Assembly (NCBI RefSeq): GCF_009793355.1
Contig: NZ_WTKP01000001.1
Location: 434,001-498,000 of the forward strand
DNA length: 64,000 nt
Source of the DNA: Vreelandella zhuhanensis
GTDB taxonomy: Bacteria > Pseudomonadota > Gammaproteobacteria > Pseudomonadales > Halomonadaceae
Reading direction: 5' to 3'
The notes under the pieces were generated by a model. That model saw only the letters and a program-made list of their open reading frames with translations. It made no database searches and was not told the origin of the DNA. A program made the translations under genes and the position numbers. Positions 1 to 8,976 of this stretch are shown here, piece by piece; within the stretch, counting starts at the first letter, position 1, and every line of letters begins with the position of its first letter.

Positions 1-215
1 GTTACACTATAATGAGTGAGCTTGCTCTCAACATTGGGGTTTTCCGGCGTAACACTTTTATTCCAAGCATTTGAAATAAAAAGAAAAGTTTCCATTTTAC
101 ACATCAATGTTAAAAAAATTAAAGAAATGTCGCACAGATGCGTGTTGGTACTATGCTGAGCAAGGCATTATTCACCCTGCCGTACAGCGACAGCGTGAGC
201 ACAGGGGGAACATTC
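1..215. other. Intergenic, window edge
   Basis: No gene is visible. The stretch is AT-rich and should hold the promoter of the AraC-type regulator that follows. No clear sigma-70 boxes or dyads could be assigned. Confidence 0.4.
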
Positions 216-1097
216 ATGATCGCTCATAACTACATGCTAATAGTATTGCGAACCCTGCAGGAACCGATCGAAGATGGATACCATGATGCCCTGAAACGGC
301 AGGGATACCACCTCGAGATCGTTGCCCCCGGACAGGATCCGCTTCCATTGATGAAAGCCAGGCCGCCCATCGCCGCCTGCTTCCAGTACGATTATCCGGA
401 CCTCGACGGTCTCGCCAGCCTGCGTGAAACCAAGCAGGCATTTCCCTCCATTCCCCTGCTGATGGTCACCCAGGCCCATTCCGAGTCCCTCGCGGTCTGG
501 GCTTTTCGTGCCAGGGTATGGGACTACTTCGTCCAACCCTTCGAGATGACGCGTTTCCTTGAAGTGTTGGGCACGCTCTACAGCATGCGCCTGCCGGAAA
601 AAGCCAAGGCACTCCAGCGCGCTGTTGTCGAGGTCAAGAATCACATCCCGCCAGAGGCACGACTCCATTGCTCGGGACTTGGCGACGAGCAAGCGCGTCT
701 GCAGCGCGCCATCTCCTTCATCGACCAGAACCTTCACAGCAAGATCACCCAGGGCGAGGTCGCCGAACTCTGTGGGCTGAGCGGATTTCAATTCAGTCGT
801 TTCTTCAAGCGGTTGACCAGCATCACCTTTCAGGAATACCTGCTGCACCGGCGCATCAGCGAGGCGATGCGGCTGCTGGCCAACCCCAAGGTCTCAATTA
901 CCGACGTCTGCTTCACGGTAGGCTTTCGCGATCTCTCCTACTTCACACGTACCTTCCAGCGCTATGTCGGCAAACCCCCTTCCCGTTACCGGCTGGAGGC
1001 CACCGAATTGGCAACCGCACGGGCGAGGGCCGAATTTCCCGCCCCACCAACAGCACTGCCCGACCTTTCCCCTCTGCTGAAATCGCTCATCCCCTGA
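216..1097 (+). CDS. AraC-family regulator with N-terminal receiver-like domain
   Basis: A 293-residue protein. The N-terminal third resembles a response-regulator receiver (hydrophobic strands, an acidic PDLDG turn, a final VQPF where true receivers have a KP pair), so it may be a pseudo-receiver that is not phosphorylated. The C-terminal 100 residues form two AraC helix-turn-helix units (around QGEVAELCGLSGFQFSRFF and the conserved GFRDLSYFTRTFQRYVGKPP). I chose the ATG at 216 because GGGGGA lies 6 bases upstream; an in-frame ATG at 138 has no ribosome site. The gene converges on the Tad locus and shares a terminator with it. A role in pilus control is possible but unproven. Confidence 0.8.
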   Translation: MIAHNYMLIVLRTLQEPIEDGYHDALKRQGYHLEIVAPGQDPLPLMKARPPIAACFQYDYPDLDGLASLRETKQAFPSIPLLMVTQAHSESLAVWAFRARVWDYFVQPFEMTRFLEVLGTLYSMRLPEKAKALQRAVVEVKNHIPPEARLHCSGLGDEQARLQRAISFIDQNLHSKITQGEVAELCGLSGFQFSRFFKRLTSITFQEYLLHRRISEAMRLLANPKVSITDVCFTVGFRDLSYFTRTFQRYVGKPPSRYRLEATELATARARAEFPAPPTALPDLSPLLKSLIP

Positions 1098-1140
1098 GAG
1101 CAAGCATCCAAGCGACGCGAAAAGGCTTAAACAAAAGGAA

Positions 1141-1171
1141 CGCCGGCGGAGCAAGACTCCGCCGGCGTTCT
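1141..1171. terminator. Bidirectional terminator between araC-like gene and tadG
   Basis: A perfect 11-bp inverted repeat, CGCCGGCGGAG / CTCCGCCGGCG, with a 5-base loop. On the minus strand it is followed by a T-rich run (TTCCTTTTGTTT). It sits between two converging genes. Confidence 0.75.
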
Positions 1172-1197
1172 GCTAAACAGTCATATCTGCCTGCTGG

Positions 1198-2487
1198 TCA
1201 ATCCACCAGTACCGGTATCTGTGCCAGGATGCCGAAGTTCTCGCCACCCGTCTGGCCCTTGGGCTCGTGATAGCTGCAGCTGGGCAGGAAGTAGATGGTT
1301 TTTTGCCGCCAGCCACTTTCTTGAGGTTCGGAAGCCCAATAGGCCAGGCTATCGTCGGAGTCTCGCAAATTCATAGTTTCGACAAAATCATCCCAACGCG
1401 TCACGCCATCGGGATCAGCGTTGCTCCAGGTACCGGGAGAGATCCCATCGCTATCTTCCGGGGGCAACTCCATTTGCAAGGGGGCATCGTCGTCGATCTT
1501 ATTACTTTGATCGACGATCCAGGCAATGTTCAGGTTTACCGCACCCACCAGCGGATTACTCGGCGCGATACCCTCCTCACAATCCACGACCGGCAGTGTC
1601 AAACTCCACAGGCGTTCCTTGTCGGTTTCCTCGACCCAGCAATCGTATAGCGCTTGAAAAGCCGCCTGAACCTGACCGTTGTTGGTGGCGATATCCTCTC
1701 CAAAGCGCAACTCATTAGGGTTGCCATCGCCACAAATCAGCTCCTTGAGGTCATTGGCATTCGTCGCACCGCTATCGTCATGCTCGAAATTCGTCCAGCC
1801 ACCGGTTTGGTCTCCCTCGGGAATGAAGCGCCCCACGTCACAGGAGTATGAGTCACCGTCAAGCAGGGCCTGGCGACACATGGCAATCGGCTGGTCGACA
1901 TCTTCGGGGCGAAGCGCCCCGGCAAAGCCTATATAGGCGACCGAGCGAGCCATGACGTCAACGTCGTCAATACCTAGGACACGGGCAAAGAAGGTTTCTA
2001 CAGGTGTTTGCTGGCGCGCCGAGACGACTTCAACAGCATTGATAAAGTTGAGATCCAGATCCAAGTCTGCGGTTGACTGGGTCAAATCAGGTGGCGTTGT
2101 CAAAGAGCTGGCCGTAAATTCTCGGGTAGTGAAACTCCAGTGGCCCCGCCGCGCGCTGATGACTTCAACCGTGCTGTTCTGGCTCTGGTTGGCTTGTGCC
2201 GCTGTAGTTGCGATCTGATCGGCGCTGGATATTGCTTCGACACAGGTCCCGTCATTGACACTGCTACCGTCCTCGCAATAGAGAAACCGCGCACCTGCCA
2301 AGGAACCCGCATCCGCGGCATTATGTAACTCATTTCGCGCTACATAGAGATTGCCAACATCGATCGCCAACGCTGCAAAACCCAACAGCACGAGAAGAGA
2401 TACAGCCACCAGCACCGTCGATACACCTCGCTGATGTTTGCTTCCCCCCAAGCGGTTATTCCTTACGTTATGGTTGTAAGTTTTCAT
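1198..2487 (-). CDS. tadG: TadG-like pilus assembly protein
   Basis: A 429-residue protein with a short basic N-terminus, then one membrane segment (RGVSTVLVAVSLLVLLGFAA, about residues 20-40) followed by DVGNLYVARNELHNAADAGS, the hallmark of TadE/G-like pseudopilins. The remainder is a large periplasmic domain with several cysteines. TadG is thought to be a minor pseudopilin or envelope component of the Tad secretion machine. It is the last gene of the Tad operon and starts 2 bases after tadE ends, so the two are translationally linked. The middle of the protein is low in recognised motifs. Confidence 0.8.
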   Translation of the reverse strand: MKTYNHNVRNNRLGGSKHQRGVSTVLVAVSLLVLLGFAALAIDVGNLYVARNELHNAADAGSLAGARFLYCEDGSSVNDGTCVEAISSADQIATTAAQANQSQNSTVEVISARRGHWSFTTREFTASSLTTPPDLTQSTADLDLDLNFINAVEVVSARQQTPVETFFARVLGIDDVDVMARSVAYIGFAGALRPEDVDQPIAMCRQALLDGDSYSCDVGRFIPEGDQTGGWTNFEHDDSGATNANDLKELICGDGNPNELRFGEDIATNNGQVQAAFQALYDCWVEETDKERLWSLTLPVVDCEEGIAPSNPLVGAVNLNIAWIVDQSNKIDDDAPLQMELPPEDSDGISPGTWSNADPDGVTRWDDFVETMNLRDSDDSLAYWASEPQESGWRQKTIYFLPSCSYHEPKGQTGGENFGILAQIPVLVD

Positions 2488-2489
2488 GT

Positions 2490-2930
2490 TTATTCCGCTC
2501 GCATGCTGGTTATAGCCTGTATCTCAATAATGCCGCCCAAGGTACCAACAAATCCCGGCAAGAGAAGAAAACGGTAGGGGTAATCAACAGTAACGATCAC
2601 CTCACTTCCAGGTGACATGCTGGTATCGGATCGTAAAATATCAATCGTCATTTCTGCAGGGCCACCCAGAGAAATCAAGTACTGCTCGGCGTAGTCGCGA
2701 ATCGCCTGTTCTATGGCGGCGTCTTCCGCCGTCAGATCCCGGGGTCCGGGCTTGAAGAGGATCCCTTCCCTGGTCCCTTCCCGGCTGGCATTGGTCAAAA
2801 CGGCCTTGTCGTAAAGCGCCACGCTGAACTCGATAATTCCGAAGAGGATGATAAACAGCAGAATTGATGTTATGGCGAATTCGACTGTTTCTGCCCCTTG
2901 CTGCTTGTGTAACGACCGTATCCTTTTCAT
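2490..2930 (-). CDS. tadE: TadE-like minor pseudopilin
   Basis: A 146-residue protein. Its N-terminus has QQGAETVEFAITSILLF: a glycine followed by AETVEF and then a hydrophobic helix, which matches the prepilin site cut by TadV (G, four residues, E plus an aromatic). The same AETVE string occurs in the flp pilin of this locus. After the helix comes the usual ALYDKAVLTNASREGTR segment of TadE proteins. It lies between tadD and tadG in the operon. Confidence 0.85.
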   Translation of the reverse strand: MKRIRSLHKQQGAETVEFAITSILLFIILFGIIEFSVALYDKAVLTNASREGTREGILFKPGPRDLTAEDAAIEQAIRDYAEQYLISLGGPAEMTIDILRSDTSMSPGSEVIVTVDYPYRFLLLPGFVGTLGGIIEIQAITSMRAE

Positions 2931-2952
2931 GACCGCCCCTCCCCTCTGTGCA

Positions 2953-3894
2953 CTAGTTGATAGACAGCTTATTACCGTTGCGCCGCATCAGACTATCCAG
3001 ATTCTGGGCATTCTGGCTGGCGGTAACGTAGTACGCCGGCGAGAGCCGCATCGCCTCCTCGAAGAAACCCATGGCGTCGTTATAGCGACCTTCCAGCATC
3101 GAGATATAGCCGATGTCGTTGTACGCCTTGGCCCGATCGCCGTTGCGCGCCACCGCCTCGACCGCGGTTTCGAAGTCGCCTCCTCGGGCATAGACCAGGC
3201 CAAGATTGCGCCAGGCCAGTTCATAGCCGGGGTTGACGCCCACCGCACGGCGCAGCGCCCGGCGGGCCTCTTCCCAGTCACCCGCCAGATACCGCGAGTA
3301 GCCCAGGTTGTTGAGTACCAGCGGGGTGCCGGGGCTTGCCTCCAGCGCTTTCTCATAATGGCTCTGTGCCAGCGTGTACTCACCGCGCATATCGGCAATC
3401 ACCCCCATAGCGTTGTACGCCTGCCAAGGAGCGCTGCCCCGTGAAACCAGTGGCTGCAGCTGCTGCTCGGCGGCGTCGAAGGCTTGTTGCTCAAGCAGGG
3501 CAACCCCCAACGCCGTGCGGGCGCCCACGTGGCTGCCGTCGATCTCCAGCGCCCAGAGGTAGGCCTTCTCGGCCAGATCATGATTGCCCCGACCGTGATG
3601 AATAATCCCTACACGATAAAGCGGGTCGGCCTTGGGCGTTCTTTCCATGCGCAACCCTCGCAGGTACTCGAAGAGCGCCCGGTCGGGGTCTCGAGCGCGC
3701 AGCGCCGCAGCCCCGTTGCGGTAGGCCTCTTCTGGCGAGGCCACGGGGAAAGCCGTGCTGTACTCCACCGAGGAGCCACCACTGCCCAATGCCGCGTAGG
3801 GATCCGAGCCTGTCTGCTGGTTGGTCGTCGCACAGCCACTGAGCCCCAAGGTCATCAGAAGAACAGCACAGCCCGCTTTGTTAATTTTATTCAT
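2953..3894 (-). CDS. tadD: TadD-like TPR lipoprotein
   Basis: A 313-residue protein. The N-terminus is a lipoprotein signal with lipobox LSGC (Cys about residue 21), followed by about six tetratricopeptide repeats; ALGVALLEQQAFDAAEQQL and NNLGYSRYLAGDWEEARRAL are clear repeat cores. TadD is an outer-membrane-anchored scaffold of the Tad machine, probably helping secretin assembly. I chose the ATG at 3894 because AAGGAGT lies just upstream and it begins the signal peptide; an upstream in-frame start at 3933 would add an unlikely 13-residue leader. Confidence 0.85.
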   Translation of the reverse strand: MNKINKAGCAVLLMTLGLSGCATTNQQTGSDPYAALGSGGSSVEYSTAFPVASPEEAYRNGAAALRARDPDRALFEYLRGLRMERTPKADPLYRVGIIHHGRGNHDLAEKAYLWALEIDGSHVGARTALGVALLEQQAFDAAEQQLQPLVSRGSAPWQAYNAMGVIADMRGEYTLAQSHYEKALEASPGTPLVLNNLGYSRYLAGDWEEARRALRRAVGVNPGYELAWRNLGLVYARGGDFETAVEAVARNGDRAKAYNDIGYISMLEGRYNDAMGFFEEAMRLSPAYYVTASQNAQNLDSLMRRNGNKLSIN

Positions 3895-3947
3895 TATCGT
3901 ATAACTCCTTAAGTACTCACCCCGCCATGGCAATGATCACTTGAAAA

Positions 3948-4922
3948 TCACAACCCATTCCGCGAGAACGCAGCGATCACACCAAGTATCGGCGGCCCCA
4001 GAGTCACCAGCATGAAGCTCGGCAGGATGCAGAAAATCAGGGGAAAGAGCATCTTGGTACTGACCTTGGCGGCCCGCTCCTCGGCCTGCTGGGTGCGCTT
4101 GTCGCGCAACTCCACGGCGAAAAGTCTCAACGTCATGGCGATGCTGCTGCCGAAGCGCATGCTCTGCAGCAGGGTGGTCACCAGACCGCGAATGTCATCG
4201 ACCCCGGTGCGCTCTTCCAGGTCGCGCAGTGCTGTTCTGTTGTCCATGCCGGCACGCATCTGAAGGGTGTAAAGGTGCAACTCATCAGCCAGCTCCGGGT
4301 GACTGATCTCCAGGTCGCGGGCAACGCGCTGGATGGCCGCCCCTAGGCCCAACCCCGCCTCGCTGCACACCACCAGCAGGTCGAGGGCATCGGGCAGGCC
4401 GCGGCTGAGCAACTTTGAGCGCTGCTTGATGGCCCGCTCCAGCCAGAAGCGCGGCAGTAGATAGCCCGCTATCGCCAGGCATGCAATCAGCAAGGCCCCG
4501 ACGTTGAGCGGAATACGCAGGAAAGGTAGCACCAGCAACATCACCAAGGGTGGCACCACCGTGAGCAACAGGCGCACACCGAAGAAGAGGTTGATCGCGC
4601 CAGGAGAACGCTTGCCGGCTCGGCGCAATTCCTGAGCGATGCGGCTGCGAGTTTCCTCCTTGGTGGGCACCAGCCGCTCGCCCATGGGTCCGAGCCATTC
4701 ATGCAGACCCGATTCCGTACTTGCCGTGCCATCGCTGCCGCTCACCTCCAGGCTGCGCAGCCGCCGGCGCAACGGATCAGAGGCACCCATCACCACCATG
4801 GTAAGCGCAATAAGGAGGGTAAAGATGGCCAGCCCGAGCAGAGCGGCAAAGCCCATCTGTGCCGCTGCAGGGTTTTCCAGCCAGTCATTCAGTGGCTGAA
4901 GCCATACCAGGAGTATTTCCAT
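3948..4922 (-). CDS. tadC: TadC, inner-membrane platform protein
   Basis: A 324-residue integral membrane protein of the GspF/T2SSF fold. It has membrane segments near residues 20-45, 105-145 and 290-320, and the cytoplasmic T2SSF core between (RGLPDALDLLVVCSEAGLGL; LQMRAGMDNRTALRDLEERT). TadB and TadC together form the membrane platform that TadA drives. The gene follows tadB after 12 bases. Confidence 0.9.
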   Translation of the reverse strand: MEILLVWLQPLNDWLENPAAAQMGFAALLGLAIFTLLIALTMVVMGASDPLRRRLRSLEVSGSDGTASTESGLHEWLGPMGERLVPTKEETRSRIAQELRRAGKRSPGAINLFFGVRLLLTVVPPLVMLLVLPFLRIPLNVGALLIACLAIAGYLLPRFWLERAIKQRSKLLSRGLPDALDLLVVCSEAGLGLGAAIQRVARDLEISHPELADELHLYTLQMRAGMDNRTALRDLEERTGVDDIRGLVTTLLQSMRFGSSIAMTLRLFAVELRDKRTQQAEERAAKVSTKMLFPLIFCILPSFMLVTLGPPILGVIAAFSRNGL

Positions 4923-4934
4923 TGCGTTTCCTCC

Positions 4935-5933
4935 TTACACCTCGACGCGCACGATCTTGCGCAGCCATAGAATCCCGATGACCACCATCACGAAAGCCGC
5001 GATTACCAACTGCCGACCCAAGGCATCCTGGGTCAGCATGGGTATGAAATCCGGATTGATCAGCGTAAGGATTCCCCCCATGCCGAACGGCAGTAGCGAG
5101 AGAATCCATCCGGCCATTCGCCCCTCGGCCGAGAGGGTGCGCACCTTGCGCTGAAAACGAAAGCGATCACGTACCACGGCGGCCAGGTTATCGAGCAGCT
5201 CGGCCAAGTTGCCGCCGGTTTCCTTCTGGATCAGTACAGAAGTAACGAAGATCATCACCGTCACGCTCTGCACGCGCCGCAACAGTCCTAATAGTGCGCC
5301 GCGCACGTCGCCGCCGTAGTTGATCTCCATGAAAGCGATGCGAAACTCACCGGCGATGGGCTCGGCCAGCTCCTCGGCTACCAGGTGCATGGCATCGCTG
5401 AAAGGATGCCCGGCACGCAAGGCCCGGGCCATGATGATCAGCGCATCGGGCAGCTGCTCCTCGAAACGAGCCAGGCGGCGCTTGCGCGCACGCAGCAGGC
5501 GCATGAAGGGAAACGCCGCCACGGCCAATCCCAGCAGCACGCCCAGCATGGGCTGAGGCAACAAGAGATAGCCTGCCACCCCGCTGATGCCTCCCAGGCA
5601 GACCGAGTAGAGCACCACGCGATAGGCAGGTATTTCCTGCCCAGCCTGTTCGATAAGCTGATGCAGGCGCTCCATGCCGGGTAGGCGCTCCAGCATCCGC
5701 TCCAGGGGCGACAGCTTCCTCAGGTACTTGCTCTGAATTAACGAGCCGCTGCTCTGCTGACCCTCACTGGAGATCGCCCGCAGGCGTTTCTTTAGGCGCT
5801 TTTGCGCCTGGCGGTTCTCGCCGAAGGCCGGTACCAGAAAGCTCTGCATCAGCAGGAAGACGGCGATAAACACCATGCCGATGACGATCGCCCGGTCGGA
5901 GATCTCGATATCCAGCAGGCTGCTCAGATCCAT
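4935..5933 (-). CDS. tadB: TadB, inner-membrane platform protein
   Basis: A 332-residue paralogue of TadC. Hydrophobic segments lie near the N-terminus, at about residues 105-145 and at the C-terminus, with a T2SSF domain at 160-285 (EEQLPDALIIMARALRAGHP; IQKETGGNLAELLDNLA). Its start overlaps the end of tadA by 10 bases, which points to coupled translation of the ATPase and its membrane platform. Confidence 0.9.
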   Translation of the reverse strand: MDLSSLLDIEISDRAIVIGMVFIAVFLLMQSFLVPAFGENRQAQKRLKKRLRAISSEGQQSSGSLIQSKYLRKLSPLERMLERLPGMERLHQLIEQAGQEIPAYRVVLYSVCLGGISGVAGYLLLPQPMLGVLLGLAVAAFPFMRLLRARKRRLARFEEQLPDALIIMARALRAGHPFSDAMHLVAEELAEPIAGEFRIAFMEINYGGDVRGALLGLLRRVQSVTVMIFVTSVLIQKETGGNLAELLDNLAAVVRDRFRFQRKVRTLSAEGRMAGWILSLLPFGMGGILTLINPDFIPMLTQDALGRQLVIAAFVMVVIGILWLRKIVRVEV

Positions 5934-7291
5934 GGCCGTTGGCCTCCTCCGGTGTTCTGGAAGATCTCCAGGCCCGGGTCGAGCCCACGGCGCTTGAGTA
6001 GGTCGTGGAAGCCCGGCACCACGCCGGTAGCCAGGTAACGGCCCACCACCTTGCCCTCGGCATCGAGGCCTTCACGCTCGAAGCGGAAGATCTCCGACAT
6101 GGTAATGACATCGCCCTCCTGGCCGTTGACCTCCTGCACGCTGACCAGGCGGCGCACGCCATCCTCCTGGCGCTCGATCTGCACCACCACGTCGATGGCC
6201 GAAACGATCTGTGAGCGCAGCGCCTGAGGCGGCAGCTGGTAGCCGCTCATGGCCACCATGTTCTCGATGCGCGTGAGGGCATCGCGCGGGGTATTGGCGT
6301 GGACGGTGGTAAGCGAGCCGTCGTGGCCGGTGTTCATGGCCTGCAACATGTCGAAGGCTTCACCGCCGCGCACCTCGCCCACCACGATGCGATCGGGGCG
6401 CATGCGCAGGCTGTTGCGCACCAGGTCGCGCTGGCTGATTTCACCCTTGCCCTCGATATTGGGCGGGCGTGTTTCCAGGCGGCCCACGTGGGGCTGCTGG
6501 AGCTGCAGCTCCGCCGAGTCCTCGATGGTGACGATGCGCTCGTTGTGGGGAATGAAGCTCGAGAGCACATTGAGCAGCGTCGTCTTGCCGGCGCCGGTGC
6601 CGCCGGAGACCAGTACGTTGAGCCGCGCCTTGACCACCTTCTCCATCAACTGGGCAATCTCCGGTGAGAGGCTGCCGTAATCGATCAGGCTGTCGACACC
6701 CAGGGTTTCCACGGCGAAGCGACGAATGGAGAGCATGGGACCGTCGATGGCTAGCGGCGCAATCACCGCATTGACCCGCGAACCGTCCTTGAGTCGCGCA
6801 TCCACCATGGGCGAGGACTCGTCGATACGCCGGCCGACACCGGAGACGATGCGATCGATAATGCTCATCAAATGCGCATCGCTGTCGAAGCGCAGCGCTG
6901 TCTGCTCCAGCTTGCCGCGGCGCTCAACGTAGATGGGCGTGGTGCCGTTGACCAGGATGTCCGAAATCGTCTTGTCGGCGAGCAGCGTCTCCAGCGGACC
7001 CAGGCCCAACACCTCATCCTGTAGCTCGGTGACGATACGCTGACGCGTCCCGGCGTTGAACGGCAGCGTGTCCTTGCTCATCAGCGACTCGCACACCTGC
7101 TGCACCTGCTGGCGAGCCTCGCGCTCAGCCAGGCTGCTCAGCAGGGTGAGGTCCATCACCTTGACCAGCTTGCGGAAAAGCTGCTGCTTGTACTCCTGCT
7201 CTTCCTGGGACAGCCGCCCGGCGCCGCGGCTGGCCCAGCTGGCGCGCAGTTCGCCATCGGTTTGCGGTGTCGTGCGCTCGTGCAGGTTCAT
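5924..7291 (-). CDS. tadA: TadA/CpaF secretion ATPase
   Basis: A 455-residue hexameric ATPase that powers Flp pilus assembly from the cytoplasmic face. Walker A is [12 protein letters not shown] (about residues 210-221). The acidic box region [11 protein letters not shown] and the [20 protein letters not shown] segment (Walker B-like, with the conserved arginines) follow, then the His box [12 protein letters not shown]. All key elements are intact. AGGAG lies 6 bases before the ATG. The N-terminal 60 residues are the usual variable arm. Confidence 0.95.
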   Translation of the reverse strand: MNLHERTTPQTDGELRASWASRGAGRLSQEEQEYKQQLFRKLVKVMDLTLLSSLAEREARQQVQQVCESLMSKDTLPFNAGTRQRIVTELQDEVLGLGPLETLLADKTISDILVNGTTPIYVERRGKLEQTALRFDSDAHLMSIIDRIVSGVGRRIDESSPMVDARLKDGSRVNAVIAPLAIDGPMLSIRRFAVETLGVDSLIDYGSLSPEIAQLMEKVVKARLNVLVSGGTGAGKTTLLNVLSSFIPHNERIVTIEDSAELQLQQPHVGRLETRPPNIEGKGEISQRDLVRNSLRMRPDRIVVGEVRGGEAFDMLQAMNTGHDGSLTTVHANTPRDALTRIENMVAMSGYQLPPQALRSQIVSAIDVVVQIERQEDGVRRLVSVQEVNGQEGDVITMSEIFRFEREGLDAEGKVVGRYLATGVVPGFHDLLKRRGLDPGLEIFQNTGGGQRPWI

Positions 7292-7336
7292 GGCAGTTCT
7301 CCTGATGGATGACCTGATGGATGATTCGTGGTCCTG

Positions 7337-8530
7337 CTAGTGCCTCGCCGGCAGGGCCCAGCCCAGGAATGAGCGCTTCCTGACGGGTTCAGCGCTCGGC
7401 GATGGGGCCTCCAGCGCCTCGGCAAGTGCCTTGAGCTGGCGTGTCAGCGGTGCCTTGGGGGCAAGGTCGCGCAGCGGGCTACCCATATTGATGCTCTGGC
7501 TGGCACGCTTGAAATCATTGGGCAGTGTGCGCAGCGTCAGTCCCGGCAGGGCATCGCCGATCGCACCAAGGCCGATGTCGCTTCTCTTCTCGAAGCGGTT
7601 GACCACCACGCTGATCCGCGAGGCGGGAATCATCAGCTCGTGGACAATGATGTCGCGCAGGCGCTGGGCATCGTGCAGGTGAGCCACACTTTGCTGCATC
7701 ACTATCAGTATATTGTCGGCGCGCTCCAGCACGCAGGCGGTAGCGCCGTTGAGCCAGCGCGGCAGGTCGACCACGACTTCCTCGTTGGCGCTTCCCAACA
7801 CCTGCAGCAGCTGCTCGACCTTCGATTCGGGTACCTCGCCGAGCCCCAGATTATCGCCCGGCGACGAGGCGAGCAGCGCCAGGCCGCTTACGTGGCGCTG
7901 CAGGTAGGCTTCCAGCGCCAGGACATCGAGGCTGTCGGCGGACTCCAGCGCCCGTACCAGACCATGTTCTGGCACCACGTTGAAGTAGAGCGGCAAAGAG
8001 CCGAACTGAATGTCCATATCGACCAGCACCGTGTTGTGCCCATTGTGGGCCAGGCGGTGGGCCAGGTTGGCCGCCACCAGGCTGGCACCGGAGCCACCCT
8101 TGGCATTGATCACCGCCGTGGTACGGGCCGCTCGCCCCGGCTCCACCGGACGATCGCGAGTCAGTTCATGCAGGAACTGGATGATCTCGCTGTCGTCGAT
8201 GGGCGGCGAGAAGAAGTCGCGGGCACCGGCGCGCATGGCCAGGCGAATCAGTTCCACGTTGCCCTTGGGTCCCACCACCATCAGTGGCGGGCGCTCGCTG
8301 GCCGGGCGCTCGCAGAGCGCGGTCAACTCGGCCTCCCACTGAGATTCGCCCACCAGCAGCACCAGGGCATCGGGCAGGGACGATACTTCTTCCAAGGGAT
8401 CGACACTGCCGTTGACCATCAATCGTGAACTCACCTCTATATCCCCTTGGCTGCATAGTAGCGCCTCCAGAGCCTTCAACTCCTCCTGCCCCCTTCCCGC
8501 CAGCAGTATCTTGAGCCGTTTGCGCATCAT
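7337..8530 (-). CDS. tadZ: TadZ/CpaE-like pilus localisation ATPase
   Basis: A 397-residue protein with an N-terminal receiver-like half (residues 5-125) and a C-terminal ParA/MinD-type half. The deviant Walker A reads INAKGGSGAS, so the usual GKT/GKS lysine-threonine signature is altered to GAS while the KGG lysine is kept. Later motifs (VLVDMDIQFGSLPLYFN, VVDLPRWLN, VVNRFEKR) fit the CpaE family. TadZ is a polar landmark that places the Tad machine. The tandem ATG at the start leaves an uncertainty of one codon. Confidence 0.85.
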   Translation of the reverse strand: MMRKRLKILLAGRGQEELKALEALLCSQGDIEVSSRLMVNGSVDPLEEVSSLPDALVLLVGESQWEAELTALCERPASERPPLMVVGPKGNVELIRLAMRAGARDFFSPPIDDSEIIQFLHELTRDRPVEPGRAARTTAVINAKGGSGASLVAANLAHRLAHNGHNTVLVDMDIQFGSLPLYFNVVPEHGLVRALESADSLDVLALEAYLQRHVSGLALLASSPGDNLGLGEVPESKVEQLLQVLGSANEEVVVDLPRWLNGATACVLERADNILIVMQQSVAHLHDAQRLRDIIVHELMIPASRISVVVNRFEKRSDIGLGAIGDALPGLTLRTLPNDFKRASQSINMGSPLRDLAPKAPLTRQLKALAEALEAPSPSAEPVRKRSFLGWALPARH

Positions 8531-8561
8531 GTCACCTGCCTGTCATCAAAAAGTGAATCGC

Positions 8562-8897
8562 TCACTGCGTGGAACTGGGTGCCTGACCGCCCCCGGCTGG
8601 CGAAATGCGATAGGTGCGCATCGCATCGGCTGCCTTGGCGCCATGCAGCGGCGGCACCTTGTCGCCGGGTTCGTAGGTCTGGAGCGCCTTGGTATGGCGC
8701 ACACTGTCGCCGTAGGGTGGCAGGTCGGCGCCCGGGCGCGGCGCGCAACCGGCCAGCGCCAGCGCAAGGGCGACTACACCTAATGCCTTCAATCCGCTCA
8801 ATCCGCCGAGTCCGCGGTTCGTGACCCGCTTGGCAGCTCCCCTCACTGGGGCAGTCGTTCTGGCCGTGTCAACGCTGGTCGTGTCAAAGCTCGTCAT
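8562..8897 (-). CDS. Small putative lipoprotein in Tad locus
   Basis: A 111-residue protein between tadZ and the secretin gene. A hydrophobic stretch ends in ALAGC (Cys at residue 51), which looks like a lipobox, but about 38 residues precede the hydrophobic core, which is long for a signal peptide. The ATG at 8897 has GGGAGAA upstream. The position matches that of RcpB or similar small accessory lipoproteins in other Tad loci, but I do not recognise the sequence itself. Confidence 0.65.
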   Translation of the reverse strand: MTSFDTTSVDTARTTAPVRGAAKRVTNRGLGGLSGLKALGVVALALALAGCAPRPGADLPPYGDSVRHTKALQTYEPGDKVPPLHGAKAADAMRTYRISPAGGGQAPSSTQ

Positions 8898-8976
8898 GGT
8901 GTGTTCTCCCTGGCTGGGCCGTAGCCTTTGCCGGCGTAATACCCTGTGTCGATATAGTAGTGAAACTTGCGGGCGA

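Noticed and set aside
237..848. 203-residue minus-strand frame opposite the AraC-type gene
   Set aside because: Shadow of the AraC-family coding strand; no family features and no ribosome site.
7640..8428. 262-residue plus-strand frame
   Set aside because: Antisense shadow of tadZ, rich in Gln/His/Arg from GC-rich codons.
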